Assembly (NCBI RefSeq): GCF_900187265.1
Contig: NZ_LT906450.1
Location: 2,533,444 to 2,597,443, forward strand
Reading direction: 5' to 3'
Length of the DNA: 64,000 nt
Source: Rhodococcus rhodochrous
GTDB taxonomy: Bacteria > Actinomycetota > Actinomycetes > Mycobacteriales > Mycobacteriaceae
The notes under the pieces are model-generated. The model did no database searches. It saw nothing but the letters and a program-made list of their open reading frames with translations, and was not told where the DNA came from. Shown here piece after piece: positions 8,501 to 16,883 of this stretch (positions are counted from its first letter, which is position 1; every line of letters begins with the position of its first letter). Position numbers and translations under genes: made by a program.

Positions 8501-9673
8501 CGCACTCAGCCCGTCCTCGGTGCGACGACGCGCCGCCGTCGCCGTCTCCAGCGCGTCGCGGGCACTGTCGTGATCGCGGAGCCGGTCGGCCACGACGGCC
8601 TGGGCGCGGTTCGCCTGCTCGGCCTGCGCGGCGGTGGTGCGCTCGAGGTTCTTCACCGCCGAGGCGAGGTCGTCGAGTTGCTGTTTGCCCTCGTAGGCGC
8701 TGGAGCGGTGCAGTGCCTCGAGGGTGGTGCGTGCTTGTTCGTGGTCGCGTTCGGCGACCAGGAGCTGTTCCTCGGAGGCCGTGCGTGCGGCGGCGGCTTC
8801 GGTGCGGGCCTCGGCCGCCGCACGCAGCGACCGGACCGCGGTGTCCACCACACCGAGACGGGTGGCGACCTTGTCGACGGCGGTGCGGGCCTGCTGGCGG
8901 ATGTACTTCGAATACACCTTGACGAACTGTTGTGCCGCGTCGTCGGCGGCCGCGAGGGATTCGAGGGTGCGCTCGACCTCCTCGATCGCGGAGAACGAGC
9001 GGGCGGCCTCGACGATGAGATCGTCGTCGAGGGGGCGAAGTCCGTCGGTCAGCGCCTGCGACAGGCCCTTCGGATCGAGGTTCTTGGCGAGCTGGGGGCG
9101 GCGCAGCGTGAGGATCAGGTTGATCAGCTGGTCGTAGCGTTGCGCGCCCAGCCCGAACATGCGCGCGTCGATCGCCGCCCGGTAGTCGACCGGACGATCG
9201 GTGATCGCGTCGGCCCCGATCTGGTCGACCAGTTGCTTGCGGGTGAGCGGCCGGTCCTCGTCGTCGAGCAGCGAGAAGTCCACTCCCACACGGCCGTCGA
9301 CGACGAAATGCCAACGGGTGACCTTGTCGTTGCCGCGGGTGGCACGCATCCCGATACCGACGGTGACGGCCTCCGGGTCATCGGCGCGGCCGCGGCAGAA
9401 CTCCATCCACACGTACGAGTGGGCGCTGTCCTGCCCGCGGTACAGCAGGTTCGAGCGCATGGTGCGCTCCTCGCCGGCGAACGGATTCAGGCGTCGCGGT
9501 TCGATCCGGCCGTCGAGCACGAACGGGAACAGCACCTCGAGCGCCTTGGTCTTGCCCGACCCATTCGGTCCGCGCAGCACCAGTCGTCCGTCGGCGAACG
9601 AGAACTCCTGGTCGCGGTAGTCCCACAGGTTGATGATCCCGGCACGCGTGGGGCGGAATCGGGCGCTGCTCAT
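5519..9673 (-). CDS. jetC: SMC/MukB-like ATPase of the TIGR02680 family (Wadjet type III JetC-like)
   Basis: 1384 residues from the ATG at 9673, whose ATGA overlaps the stop of the gene before it. Walker A GPNGSGKT is at residues 35-42. A very long Ala/Glu/Arg-rich coiled-coil middle (about 270-1130) is interrupted by a hinge-like globular part. The ABC signature LSGGEQSVSLHLPL is at about 1249 and Walker B RLLALDEAFAGVDD at about 1279. This is the head-coil-hinge-coil-head plan of SMC proteins. In characterised Wadjet systems JetC extrudes plasmid DNA loops with JetA (kleisin) and JetB (KITE), and JetD cleaves the plasmid. No JetD gene follows here. Confidence 0.9.
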   Translation of the reverse strand: MSSARFRPTRAGIINLWDYRDQEFSFADGRLVLRGPNGSGKTKALEVLFPFVLDGRIEPRRLNPFAGEERTMRSNLLYRGQDSAHSYVWMEFCRGRADDPEAVTVGIGMRATRGNDKVTRWHFVVDGRVGVDFSLLDDEDRPLTRKQLVDQIGADAITDRPVDYRAAIDARMFGLGAQRYDQLINLILTLRRPQLAKNLDPKGLSQALTDGLRPLDDDLIVEAARSFSAIEEVERTLESLAAADDAAQQFVKVYSKYIRQQARTAVDKVATRLGVVDTAVRSLRAAAEARTEAAAARTASEEQLLVAERDHEQARTTLEALHRSSAYEGKQQLDDLASAVKNLERTTAAQAEQANRAQAVVADRLRDHDSARDALETATAARRRTEDGLSAAAEDAGITWTGLDGIERTEQLNAAIDALAEERDADVRAVRSALSQLDGAAAARSRAEAAAVRARAQRDTASAAVEAAETMVELSRSEVAAELGRWWSDRAETFAAVGLSSPVFEALDTAFGTVGQDDAPSPAAVFAEHTGPVLDDLRFRRRVCGSEIESLGNRITELETERAAVAAERDDAPPVFPARTGNRDDLAGAPLWQLVRFRDDVSAQDAAGIEAALQAANLLDGWITDGDLPDIESEQLLVPLAPEHRPSGPTLADVLVPEPDTAVPEERVAAVLSSIAWATDPGPDARVSVDAHGRFRQGVQFGRHVKEQAEFIGATARARRRQRRIVELETTIAECRADVESLREQNREIGDRLTALDDAVKSLPRTGSVLAALRKVTECAGALRTASESAAAADRDLDQAIAAVATKEQHLRSTGGRHRAPLTATELDSLDAAVRHFRSQGQALQRALREQVTCSDRLRDTDVRLDEARVSAENAAELAAENSETLANEQQKLETLRESIGASADRIDAQLDEARRRIEAAKAAERTARKAHESALERIGKAEAAHTGAEQTLRSALTEARADADALAPFARRDLLTLLGVESEHVWPSSAAAWLDADQLAYRIRQSPDDAVDVLPAEVLALFRALDAATESVTASESTRKSTASALTSALQEFDAELARGRDYRLHWDAADGITVVQVQDEQGYTSVAAFAQRIARARQEQETLLTDSERRILEDALLTGLAQQIHERTVDARDLIARMGTEMRQRHMSSGNTIGVHWVLADHLDEPARAVCKLLDRDASMLAPEDLAGIRAHFASRIRAERAAHPERSYPEILAATLDYRRWRVFSFSLVGADGSEDRLTPARHSALSGGEQSVSLHLPLFAAAHVMLDSADPHAPRLLALDEAFAGVDDTGRSELLGLSVQFDLDLFMTGFDLWITYAGVPGCAHYDLSHSVAEHTVATTLLVWSGGELLAEHDGSDLESALGSPRTRRVTHPVEGALEFV

Positions 9674-11064
9674 GAGATCTCCGTCGGGGTCGTATCGGGG
9701 GCGGGGGCTGTCGGTGGGGTGGTCTCGGGGAACAGGTCGATCTCCGGATCCCGTTCGCGCACACTGACCGTCACGCCGCGGAAGCGGGCGATGGCGGGCA
9801 GGACCAACACTCCGCCCGGTACGCGGGCCACCAGGCGCAGCCTGTCGAGCATGTCCACCGCGGCCTCGGCCAGTCCCGCGGGGTCGGCCTGCCACTGCGC
9901 GGCGAAGGTCCGGCCGTAGATGTCGACGAGACGACCGACCGTGCCCGCCAGCCACGAATCCTCGAGCAAGGGATGCTCGAGCGGGGCACGAGCGTCGTCG
10001 TCCTGCTCCTGCTCGTCGGGGATCGTAATGTCGGACGTCGCGAGAGGGGTGAACACCGTCGATCGCGGGATCGCGGAATCGACCGCCGCGACGAGGACGT
10101 CCTGCGTTTCTGCGGGCACCGGCATCCGTGGCGGGACAGGGGCGTCGGGATCGAGGACGCGATCGCACATCTCCCCGGCCAGCAGCAGCGCGACCTGCGC
10201 GACCGTCCCCGTGTTCGGGAACCGCATATCCGACAACCGTCCCGAGGTGTCCACCAGCGCAACGCCTTCGGCGCGACGCTCACAGACCAGGCCGGTGAGC
10301 AGCTCCACCTCGTCGGTGGTGCGCGGCAACGCCAACTGCAGCGCTTCGTCGTTGTCGAGATCGTCCGCGTACACCACGGGACGCTGCACCAGTGCGCGTC
10401 GAACCCGCCTCCGGACCTCCGCCGTATCCGAGTGCGGGGCACCGGCATTGCCGAGCAGACCGCGCACCGATTCGAGGTGCTGCAACGCCCGCGGTGGCCG
10501 GAACAGGGCGTGCACGACCGCGCGGTCGACGTCGTAGAGCGCCTCACCGCTGTCGGGATCGCTCGCCCACCTGCCGGCGTCACCGTCAGCGAGGGTGATC
10601 GCGCCGCGCACGCCGAGCCAGGTCACGGCATCGACGAAGGCATCGCGGTCGGCGGCACGTTCGGTGTCGAGCTCGACACCGTCCACCCGGCTCGCCTCGG
10701 AGGCGACGTGCTCGGCGAGTTCGGACAGCGTGATCTGCCCGGCGCCGCGACCGAGCGCCGCGATCGCCAACGCGAGATAGGCATAGCGGCGCCGGTCGAA
10801 CGGCCGGCCGGTGTGCGTCGACGTGCCCGCCCCCGCGTCGAGGCGATCGGCGACGGTGAACAGCCGCGCGGTGGTCTCGGTGACCTCGAGCCGGTACCCG
10901 AAGGTGGCGAGCAGATCCTCGCGCAGCTCGGTGGTCCAGCGGCGCACCGTCGCCAGCGCCGACCGGTCGGGAAAGGTCGCGGTGACGAGATGGTGGGCGA
11001 GCACCAGTCGCGCGGCGCGCTGATACGAATCCAGCTCGATGGACGGAATCGAACGCGCCCTCAT
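9670..11064 (-). CDS. jetB: DUF2398 / TIGR02678 protein (Wadjet type III JetB-like)
   Basis: 464 residues from the ATG at 11064 (MRARSIPSIELDSYQRA), which overlaps the preceding stop by ATGA; the 3' end overlaps the next start in the same way. Family features are the N-terminal YQRAARLVLAHHLVT, LREDLLATFGYRLEV, the RRRYAYLALAIAALGR segment and a long acidic C-terminal part. By analogy with MukE/KITE proteins it should bridge the SMC heads and the kleisin. The tight translational coupling of all three genes indicates a stoichiometric complex. Confidence 0.88.
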   Translation of the reverse strand: MRARSIPSIELDSYQRAARLVLAHHLVTATFPDRSALATVRRWTTELREDLLATFGYRLEVTETTARLFTVADRLDAGAGTSTHTGRPFDRRRYAYLALAIAALGRGAGQITLSELAEHVASEASRVDGVELDTERAADRDAFVDAVTWLGVRGAITLADGDAGRWASDPDSGEALYDVDRAVVHALFRPPRALQHLESVRGLLGNAGAPHSDTAEVRRRVRRALVQRPVVYADDLDNDEALQLALPRTTDEVELLTGLVCERRAEGVALVDTSGRLSDMRFPNTGTVAQVALLLAGEMCDRVLDPDAPVPPRMPVPAETQDVLVAAVDSAIPRSTVFTPLATSDITIPDEQEQDDDARAPLEHPLLEDSWLAGTVGRLVDIYGRTFAAQWQADPAGLAEAAVDMLDRLRLVARVPGGVLVLPAIARFRGVTVSVRERDPEIDLFPETTPPTAPAPDTTPTEIS

Positions 11065-12584
11065 CGAACCTCCACCGACAGACCGTCGAGATACAGGCGC
11101 CCGCGCGCGGTGTGCACCACCGTCGACTCGCCGCTCGGTCGGAGGGTGAGCTTGACGCCGTTCTGCGTACCGGAGGAGGCATCGTCGCTGCGCACCCGCC
11201 CGCTCACGGGCACCCGGGCCGACAGTGCGGCGTCGAGCAGGCTCAACAGCACCTCCGCTTCCGGTTCGCTCAGCTTCCGTTCGCGCACACCTCCGGCGGC
11301 GAGGGAGCGCGCCGCTTCGGCCCGGCGACGCTGCTTCTCGAGCTGCGCCTCGCGCAGCCGCCGTACCCCGGCGTCGTTGCGCTGGATCCGCCCCGGCGCT
11401 CCCGCTGCGGGGCGCCGGCCGGTCTCGGCGAGGGTGCGGGCGATCTCCACGGGAGGCGCTTCCCACCACGACCGGGTGACCGGCACGATGTCGGCATCGG
11501 GATGGGCGACGGAGAAGTGTCGGGGCCGGCCCAGGTCGAACACCGCATCGAACAGCGCGTGCGCGGCCTCCTCGGACGGCGCGGCAGCGAACCAGCCCGC
11601 GAGATGCCGCAACTGCGACTCGCGGCTGACACCCCCACGACGCTGCTCGGTGAGCCGGCGCAGCAGCCCGAGCACCGCGGAGATCGCGTTGATGGTCGCG
11701 CCGCGCAGGCGTTCGGATTCGCTCGGTTCGGAACCCACACCGACGAACCAATGTTCGATGCCCCACCAGCGCTGCGCCCAGTCCGCTTCGCGTTCCTCGA
11801 ACGAGAGCAGCACCCGCTCGTCGTGCCGGGCCGCCGCCGCGGTGAGCTTCTGGACTCCGGTGGCCTGCACCCGGTCGAGCGCCGCGGAGAGCTTCGGGGC
11901 GTAACGGGCCAGGTCGGTGCTGAACTCGCGCATGTGGGTGAGCAGCGCGTCCTTGTGGGCGAGAAAGGTCTCCGGGGTGACCTCGGTGGTGCGCACCAGC
12001 TCGCCGAGGACGAGATAGAAACGGGCGGCGCGCTCGGCCATGTCCGACAACGTCGCGTCGAGGCGGCTCAACTTCCGGTAGACCAGCTCGCCGTCGCCGG
12101 CGGCGTTCGCGTCGGCGAGATCGTTCAGGTCGGCGAGCAGATCGGGAAGGGCCAGACGCGACAGCGAGACGTCCTCCCCGCGGGAGGACAGCACGTCCTC
12201 CACGGCGCGGAACACCCGGTAGCCCGCCTGCCCGAACTGATAGACGTAGTGACGGTTGCGGTACTCGGCGAGCGTCGCCGCCCGGGACCCGTCGTAGCTG
12301 CGTTCGAGCACACCCCACGCGTGCAGCTGCTCGAGCAGCGCCGGGATCTCGGAGGAATCGGGCACGTCGTCGCCGCTCGCCCCGGGCAGCCGGGTGAGGA
12401 CGTTCTCGACGTCGCCGGCGTGCAACAGCACCGAGTAGTTGCCGCGCGCATGATCGAATGCGCGCAGAACCCACAGGTAGTGCACCCTTTTCTCGGCCGT
12501 CGCGAACGAGAACAGGCGCAGGCGGTCGTCCCGCACCAACGCGTCCTCCATCGCGCCGAACCGTGCTCGGCCTGATTCACTCAC
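11061..12584 (-). CDS. jetA: DUF2397 / TIGR02677 protein (Wadjet type III JetA-like)
   Basis: 507 residues from the GTG at 12584; an ATG at 12551 is an alternative. It begins with a winged-helix-like region (RLRLFSFATAEKRVHYLWVL), followed by helical segments and a Glu/Arg-rich coil near 400-440 that ends RERKLSEPEAEVLLSLLDAA. The family holds the kleisin (MukF-like) position in Wadjet type III. It is the first gene of the operon; the promoter must lie in 12585-12770, shared with the divergent PucR-type regulator. No clear hexamers were identified there. Confidence 0.87.
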   Translation of the reverse strand: MSESGRARFGAMEDALVRDDRLRLFSFATAEKRVHYLWVLRAFDHARGNYSVLLHAGDVENVLTRLPGASGDDVPDSSEIPALLEQLHAWGVLERSYDGSRAATLAEYRNRHYVYQFGQAGYRVFRAVEDVLSSRGEDVSLSRLALPDLLADLNDLADANAAGDGELVYRKLSRLDATLSDMAERAARFYLVLGELVRTTEVTPETFLAHKDALLTHMREFSTDLARYAPKLSAALDRVQATGVQKLTAAAARHDERVLLSFEEREADWAQRWWGIEHWFVGVGSEPSESERLRGATINAISAVLGLLRRLTEQRRGGVSRESQLRHLAGWFAAAPSEEAAHALFDAVFDLGRPRHFSVAHPDADIVPVTRSWWEAPPVEIARTLAETGRRPAAGAPGRIQRNDAGVRRLREAQLEKQRRRAEAARSLAAGGVRERKLSEPEAEVLLSLLDAALSARVPVSGRVRSDDASSGTQNGVKLTLRPSGESTVVHTARGRLYLDGLSVEVR

Positions 12585-12770
12585 CGTGACAGGTTAGGCG
12601 GCGCAACCGACGGGTCCGGACAACACCCGGCGTGAGTGTCGGCACGATCGTTGCCCGATGGACGCCCCGATCCGCGGTGGCGGCCCGCCCCGAGCCGTTA
12701 CGGTCGAGGCGGTGCGCTCGGCAAGGGCAGTGCACCCGCACAGACGCCGTAGCCTCCGGAATCGGACACG

Positions 12771-14099
12771 ATGAATCCTCACGAGATCGGACAGGACACC
12801 CACAGAGTGGGCGATCCCGGACCCGCCACGCGTGCACTGATCGAGGCGGTCGCCGACCTGTCGACGACGCGGCACGCCGAGATCACGCAGTACATGACCG
12901 AGCGGATCTCGTCCGAGATCGAGGCGATGTCCACCGACCGCCACACCCGCCGCTCGCTCGCCCAGGCCGCGGAGGAGGGCGTCGCAGCCATCACCCGGTT
13001 CCTGCGGGACGACCTTGCCGAGATCGAGATCCCCGCGGCGTCCTATTCACTGGTGCGCATGCTGGCCCGGCAGGGATTCCCGGTCTCGGTGGTCGACCGC
13101 AGCAACCGGCTCGCGCAGGACAGCATCATGCGCTGGTGCCTCGAGGTGCTGGCGGGACTCAGCGACGACGCCGCGGCAGTGATGCAGGCGGGCGTGGAGA
13201 TCCTGATGAAACTCTCCGCCGGGATCGACGGGGTGTCGCAGAAGTTGCTCGGGGTCTACGAGGCCGAGCGCGACACCTGGCTGCTCAACCGCAACGCCTC
13301 CCGGACCGCCCGCATCCAGGACATCCTGGCCGGACGACCGATCGAGGTGGGGGACGCCGAGCGCACCCTCGGCTACCGGCTGGGCCAGCACCACCTCGGG
13401 GTGATCGTCTGGACGGACGACATCGAAGTGGTCGGCGGGGACCGGTCCGGCACCGAATGGAACGGCCTCGAGCAGGCAGTGACGGCCTTGGCCGAACATC
13501 TCGGGCGGGGAGGTCGGGTGCTGTTCGAGCAGTTCGACGAGTACACCGCCTGGGCATGGATCCCGCTCGGCACGGTCGATCGCATCGACCCGAGCGGACT
13601 GTCCGGGATCGTCGCGGCATGGCAGCGACCCGTCGGTGTCGCCGTCGGCGCGCCGCAGGAGGGGATCGACGGTTTCGTCCGCACCCATCGGCAGGCGGCG
13701 CAGGCGCGGGAGGTGGCTCTGACATCGGCTCTGCCGGGTCCGCGTCTCGTCTCGATCGACGAGGTCGGCGCGGTCGCGTTGATGTGCACGAATCTCGAGT
13801 GGGCCCGCGGCTGGGTGGGGGATGTGCTCGGCCGGCTCGCCGCCGACGATCCCGCTGCCGCGCAACTGCGGCACACGCTGCGGGAATTCCTTTCCAGCGG
13901 AGGGAGTTTCGTCGCCACCGCGGAAAAGCTCCATCTGCACCGGAATTCGGTCGCCTACCGGATCAGCAAGGCGGAGGAGCAGATCGGGCACAGTGTCCGC
14001 GAGTGTCGGCTCGACCTCGAGAACGCGCTGGCGCTGTGCCACTGGCTCGGCGCCGCCGTGCTCGCGCCCGATTCGGCAGGTCCACCTTCGCCCGGGTGA
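12771..14099 (+). CDS. PucR/CdaR-type transcriptional regulator
   Basis: 442 residues. A long N-terminal ligand/dimer region is followed by a GGDEF-like central domain typical of PucR regulators. The C-terminal helix-turn-helix reads LREFLSSGGSFVATAEKLHL, HRNSVAYRISKAEEQIG (about 375-415), the PucR HTH_30 signature. The gene is divergent from the SMC-like operon and convergent with the esterase. Its target is unknown; the shared upstream region makes the divergent operon one candidate, but this is inference. Confidence 0.85.
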   Translation: MNPHEIGQDTHRVGDPGPATRALIEAVADLSTTRHAEITQYMTERISSEIEAMSTDRHTRRSLAQAAEEGVAAITRFLRDDLAEIEIPAASYSLVRMLARQGFPVSVVDRSNRLAQDSIMRWCLEVLAGLSDDAAAVMQAGVEILMKLSAGIDGVSQKLLGVYEAERDTWLLNRNASRTARIQDILAGRPIEVGDAERTLGYRLGQHHLGVIVWTDDIEVVGGDRSGTEWNGLEQAVTALAEHLGRGGRVLFEQFDEYTAWAWIPLGTVDRIDPSGLSGIVAAWQRPVGVAVGAPQEGIDGFVRTHRQAAQAREVALTSALPGPRLVSIDEVGAVALMCTNLEWARGWVGDVLGRLAADDPAAAQLRHTLREFLSSGGSFVATAEKLHLHRNSVAYRISKAEEQIGHSVRECRLDLENALALCHWLGAAVLAPDSAGPPSPG

Positions 14100-14106
14100 C
14101 GGCCCG

Positions 14107-15129
14107 TTATCGGGAGCCGGGCACGGCGCTGCGAACGAACCGTCCGATCTCGCCGATCGCGCGGACTCCTTCGGGTAGCAGATCCGCGGCGGCCTGGAAG
14201 ACGTGCACCTGCCGGTCCCAGACCTGCAGCTCGCACGCGATACCGGCGTCGGCGAGGCGGTCGGCCATCGACTCCGCGTCCACCAGGAACAATTCGTGCG
14301 AGCCGACCTGGATGAGCGTGGGCGGCATGCCCGACAGATCCGCGTCGGCGGGGCAGATCCGTCCCGACTCCTGGCGATGTCCTGCAAGGCCGGCCAGCGC
14401 CTCGAGTGCGTTGCCGGGCAGCAGCGCGCAGTGTGCGGCGTTGGAGTGGCCGAGTTTGCGGGCCGGATCCAGTTCGGTGAGCGGGGACAGGGCAACGATC
14501 GCTCCCGGCACCGGGATGCCCCGGTCGCGCAACGCCAACGACACCATGAAGGCCAGATAGCCGCCGGCGGAATCACCGGCGATCACGACCTGCTCGGGTC
14601 GGTAACCGGCGGCGAGCAGGAAGAGGTAGCCCTCGACACCGTCGTCTACGGCGTCGTCGATCGAGTGCTCGGGCAGCATCCGGTAGTCGACCATGAGCAC
14701 GGGGGTGCGGCCGGCATCGGAGATCCGCGAGACGAGGCGGAGGTGGCTGCGCATCCCGCCGCACAGGAAGCCGCCGCCGTGCAGGTAGAGCATCACGCGA
14801 TCGAATCCCGTCCGCGGGCCTTCCACCCAGGAACCTGTGCAGTTCGGCAACCGGACGGGAGCGCACACCGTCCCGTCGATCGCCGGAAGCAGCGCCCCGG
14901 CGGCGTCCAGCAGACCCGTCGGCCAGGGCAGCGCCGTCGAGCGGCTCCACAGCCCGAGCAGCGGACGCACCGACATCCGCATCGCCTGCGCCAGTACTCT
15001 GGACTGACGGCTCGAACCCGGGAAGTCGCGCCTTCGGACCGGAGTCGAGCGATCGGGGGAGTGCGGCGGCCGAGGCGTCGGCAGATCGCGCAGAACGAGG
15101 GGTGCGCGCGCGTCGCGTGCGGTCGTCAC
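14107..15129 (-). CDS. Alpha/beta-hydrolase, hormone-sensitive-lipase family esterase
   Basis: 340 residues from a GTG at 15129 with GAGGAG 9 nt upstream. Oxyanion motif HGGGF is at 117-121 and nucleophile elbow GDSAGG at 185-190 (Ser187). The likely Asp is in ELFLVDAE (about 285) and the His in DRQVHVFQ (about 309). It resembles the Lip family of Mycobacteriales, cytosolic acyl esterases active on short to medium esters. There is no signal peptide. It stands alone, with its 3' end 7 bp from the convergent PucR-type gene. Confidence 0.88.
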   Translation of the reverse strand: MTTARDARAPLVLRDLPTPRPPHSPDRSTPVRRRDFPGSSRQSRVLAQAMRMSVRPLLGLWSRSTALPWPTGLLDAAGALLPAIDGTVCAPVRLPNCTGSWVEGPRTGFDRVMLYLHGGGFLCGGMRSHLRLVSRISDAGRTPVLMVDYRMLPEHSIDDAVDDGVEGYLFLLAAGYRPEQVVIAGDSAGGYLAFMVSLALRDRGIPVPGAIVALSPLTELDPARKLGHSNAAHCALLPGNALEALAGLAGHRQESGRICPADADLSGMPPTLIQVGSHELFLVDAESMADRLADAGIACELQVWDRQVHVFQAAADLLPEGVRAIGEIGRFVRSAVPGSR

Positions 15130-15651
15130 GGGGAAGAGCTCCTCACAACCGGTGGGGTGTCTGCGACCGGTCGATCCGCGAAGGGGAGACGGTCGAACAG
15201 CGGCGAGTCGACCCGGCGAAGCGGGTGCCGCTGTCTTCCACGTTAAGGACGAACGTCCCTCGATTCACCGGTGCGTCTGCACACTGTTTCGGTTGTGGTT
15301 CGGGCTGAGCGCACAGTGTCCGAGGGTGGCACCGGGTGCCGGTGCGAGCTGGATCACGTCTGATCGGGGCAGATCTGCAGGTCAGGAGCTTGTTTCGGGC
15401 ACTTGTCCAAGTGGCATTCGGTGGCCCGCACGGCCCGAACGGCCCGGTCGACCGACCCGGCATTGTGCGCTGCGACCAGCGAACCCCCACGATCTGTGTG
15501 CTCGCGTACCGATGGAAAAGGTCCCGGGTCGACCTACCTTCGAATAGGGGGCCGATGATCGGAGCCACGTCATCGGCCCGTCGGGGGTCCGCCCCCTTCT
15601 ACGACGGATCGCTTCGTGGCTCGGACATTCTCCGTTGACGGAAGGACCGCG
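15130..15651. other. Intergenic stretch without a recognised gene
   Basis: 522 bp lie between the divergent esterase and the DUF35 gene. Open frames here read as unrelated, low-complexity Arg/Pro sequence and were not accepted. One hairpin is visible: arms 15549-15558 (GGGCCGATGA) and 15570-15579 pair perfectly around an 11-nt loop. Promoters for both flanking genes must lie here. Confidence 0.5.
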
Positions 15652-16005
15652 ATGGCGCCCCACGCGACGCAGAACTGCATGACGATCCTGCGCTGCGGAA
15701 GCTGCACGACACTTCACGCTCCCGAGACAGCGCGCTGCTCCTCCTGCGGCGGCGCGAACCTCGAGTCCGCCCACTGCTCCGGCACCGGCTCGATCGTGTC
15801 CTGGAAGGTCGTCGAACCGCTCGACGTCGGCGCGCAGGACGACAGCGCGGTCACCCTCGCGATCGTCGAACTCGACGACGGGCCGTGGCTCTACTCGAAG
15901 ATCGAAGGATCGTTCCCGGACTGCGCCGAGGCTCGGGTACGGGTCGCGTTCCGGTCCACTGCGTGCGACGACGGATTTCCCGTCTTCGGGGTCTGCGCGG
16001 CCTGA
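15652..16005 (+). CDS. DUF35 zinc-ribbon OB-fold protein
   Basis: 117 residues from the ATG at 15652, preceded by GGAAGGA. The rubredoxin-like zinc ribbon LRCGSCTTLHAPETARCSSC carries the two Cys-x-x-Cys pairs, followed by an OB-fold beta stretch (GTGSIVSWKVVEP). DUF35 proteins usually partner thiolases or acyl-CoA enzymes (lipid-transfer-protein-like) and bind acyl-CoA. No thiolase is adjacent here, so the partner is unknown. Confidence 0.85.
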   Translation: MAPHATQNCMTILRCGSCTTLHAPETARCSSCGGANLESAHCSGTGSIVSWKVVEPLDVGAQDDSAVTLAIVELDDGPWLYSKIEGSFPDCAEARVRVAFRSTACDDGFPVFGVCAA

Positions 16006-16015
16006 TCTACGACGC

Positions 16016-16426
16016 TCATCCCTCGAGAACTGCGGTGGCTTCGATCTCCACGAGCACGGCGGGTTCATAGAGCGCCGCGACACCGATCAGCGATGCCGGT
16101 GGCATCGGATCGGGCAGATCGATCTCCTGCGCGACGGCCTGCACACCGGCCGTGAACTGTCCGATCTTCCCGGGATGCCAGTCGGTGACGTAGAACGTCA
16201 GGCGCACGACATCGCGGAAGGTCGCACCGGCTCCGTCCAAGCCTCGTGCGATGTTGCGCAGCGCTTGGGTCACCTGACCGGCCAGCTCGGTAGGAATCGG
16301 TGAGCCGTCCGGCATGTGTGCGACCTGTCCGGCGAGATGGACCTGTCGCGTGCCGGTGGAGACTGCGACGTGGTGGTAGGGAGCGTTCGGCAGCGTGCCT
16401 TCGGGGCTGAACAGGGTGACGGACAC
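16016..16426 (-). CDS. RidA/YjgF-family protein
   Basis: 136 residues covering the whole RidA fold: FSPEGTLPNAPYHHVAVSTG, VHLAGQVAHMPDG, ALRNIARGLDGAGATFRDVV and LVEIEATAVLEG. Family members hydrolyse reactive enamine/imine intermediates or act on related small molecules. The family's catalytic Arg is not evident in the LIGVAALYEPAVLVEIEA segment, so it may belong to a divergent subgroup. It is divergent from an HxlR regulator across a short promoter region with inverted repeats, and is probably controlled by it. Confidence 0.88.
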   Translation of the reverse strand: MSVTLFSPEGTLPNAPYHHVAVSTGTRQVHLAGQVAHMPDGSPIPTELAGQVTQALRNIARGLDGAGATFRDVVRLTFYVTDWHPGKIGQFTAGVQAVAQEIDLPDPMPPASLIGVAALYEPAVLVEIEATAVLEG

Positions 16427-16446
16427 GGAATTCTCCTGGGGTCGGA

Positions 16447-16474
16447 ACCAAGTGGTATCCGATTTATACTTGGT
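16447..16474. promoter_or_regulatory. Inverted repeat in the ridA/HxlR divergent promoter
   Basis: ACCAAGT (16447-16453) and ACTTGGT (16468-16474) are a perfect 7-bp inverted repeat with a 14-bp spacer. The spacer holds TATACT on the plus strand and TATAAA on the minus strand as -10 candidates; TTGAAG 18 bp away on the minus strand is a possible -35 for ridA. It is well placed as an operator of the HxlR protein. Confidence 0.5.
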
Positions 16475-16493
16475 GTCCGAAAGTCACTTCAAC

Positions 16494-16506
16494 GAAACCA
16501 GGTTTC
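16494..16506. promoter_or_regulatory. 13-bp palindrome abutting the HxlR start codon
   Basis: GAAACC-A-GGTTTC ends directly before the ATG at 16507. It leaves no purine-rich Shine-Dalgarno, so the mRNA may be leaderless or nearly so, and protein bound here would block the gene. A role in self-control is inferred. Confidence 0.35.
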
Positions 16507-16878
16507 ATGTCGGATACCGCTGACCACGATCTGCTCGCCGTCGCCGCCCACCGGGAACTGTTGGGGCAGATCCTCGACAAGTGGTCCCTGAGCGTGCTCA
16601 CCGAACTGTGCGAGGCTCCGCGCCGCTTCAACGAGCTGCGGCGCGCCGTTCCCGAGGTCACGCAGAAATCCCTGACTACCACGCTGCGCAGACTCGAACG
16701 CAATGGAATCGTCGAACGCCGGGTGGTGAACACCCGTCCTGTCGCGGTCGAATACCGCATCACGCCACTGGGGAAGACGGTGCGCGAACCGATCGACGCC
16801 CTGCTGCTGTGGGCGTCGACGAATCTTCCTCGCATCGAGGAAGCGCGACGCAGATTCGACGAGGAGCCCGACGAATGA
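16507..16878 (+). CDS. HxlR-family winged-helix regulator
   Basis: 123 residues. The typical HxlR start HRELLGQILDKWSLSVLTEL is followed by RRFNELRRAVPEVTQKSLTT, TLRRLERNGIVERRVV and VEYRITPLGKTV, a complete winged helix. HxlR proteins often sense electrophiles or redox stress. The divergent ridA neighbour suggests it answers to reactive metabolites. No cysteine is present, so it would not be a thiol sensor. Confidence 0.88.
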   Translation: MSDTADHDLLAVAAHRELLGQILDKWSLSVLTELCEAPRRFNELRRAVPEVTQKSLTTTLRRLERNGIVERRVVNTRPVAVEYRITPLGKTVREPIDALLLWASTNLPRIEEARRRFDEEPDE

Positions 16879-16883
16879 GCGTG

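Noticed and set aside
5690-9919. 1409-codon open frame on the plus strand
   Set aside because: It is antisense to jetC; Gly/Arg/Val-rich with no family motif, a GC-codon shadow.
15143-15568. 141-codon minus-strand frame in the gap before the DUF35 gene
   Set aside because: Arg/Thr/Pro-rich, no motif, no Shine-Dalgarno and no plausible neighbour link.
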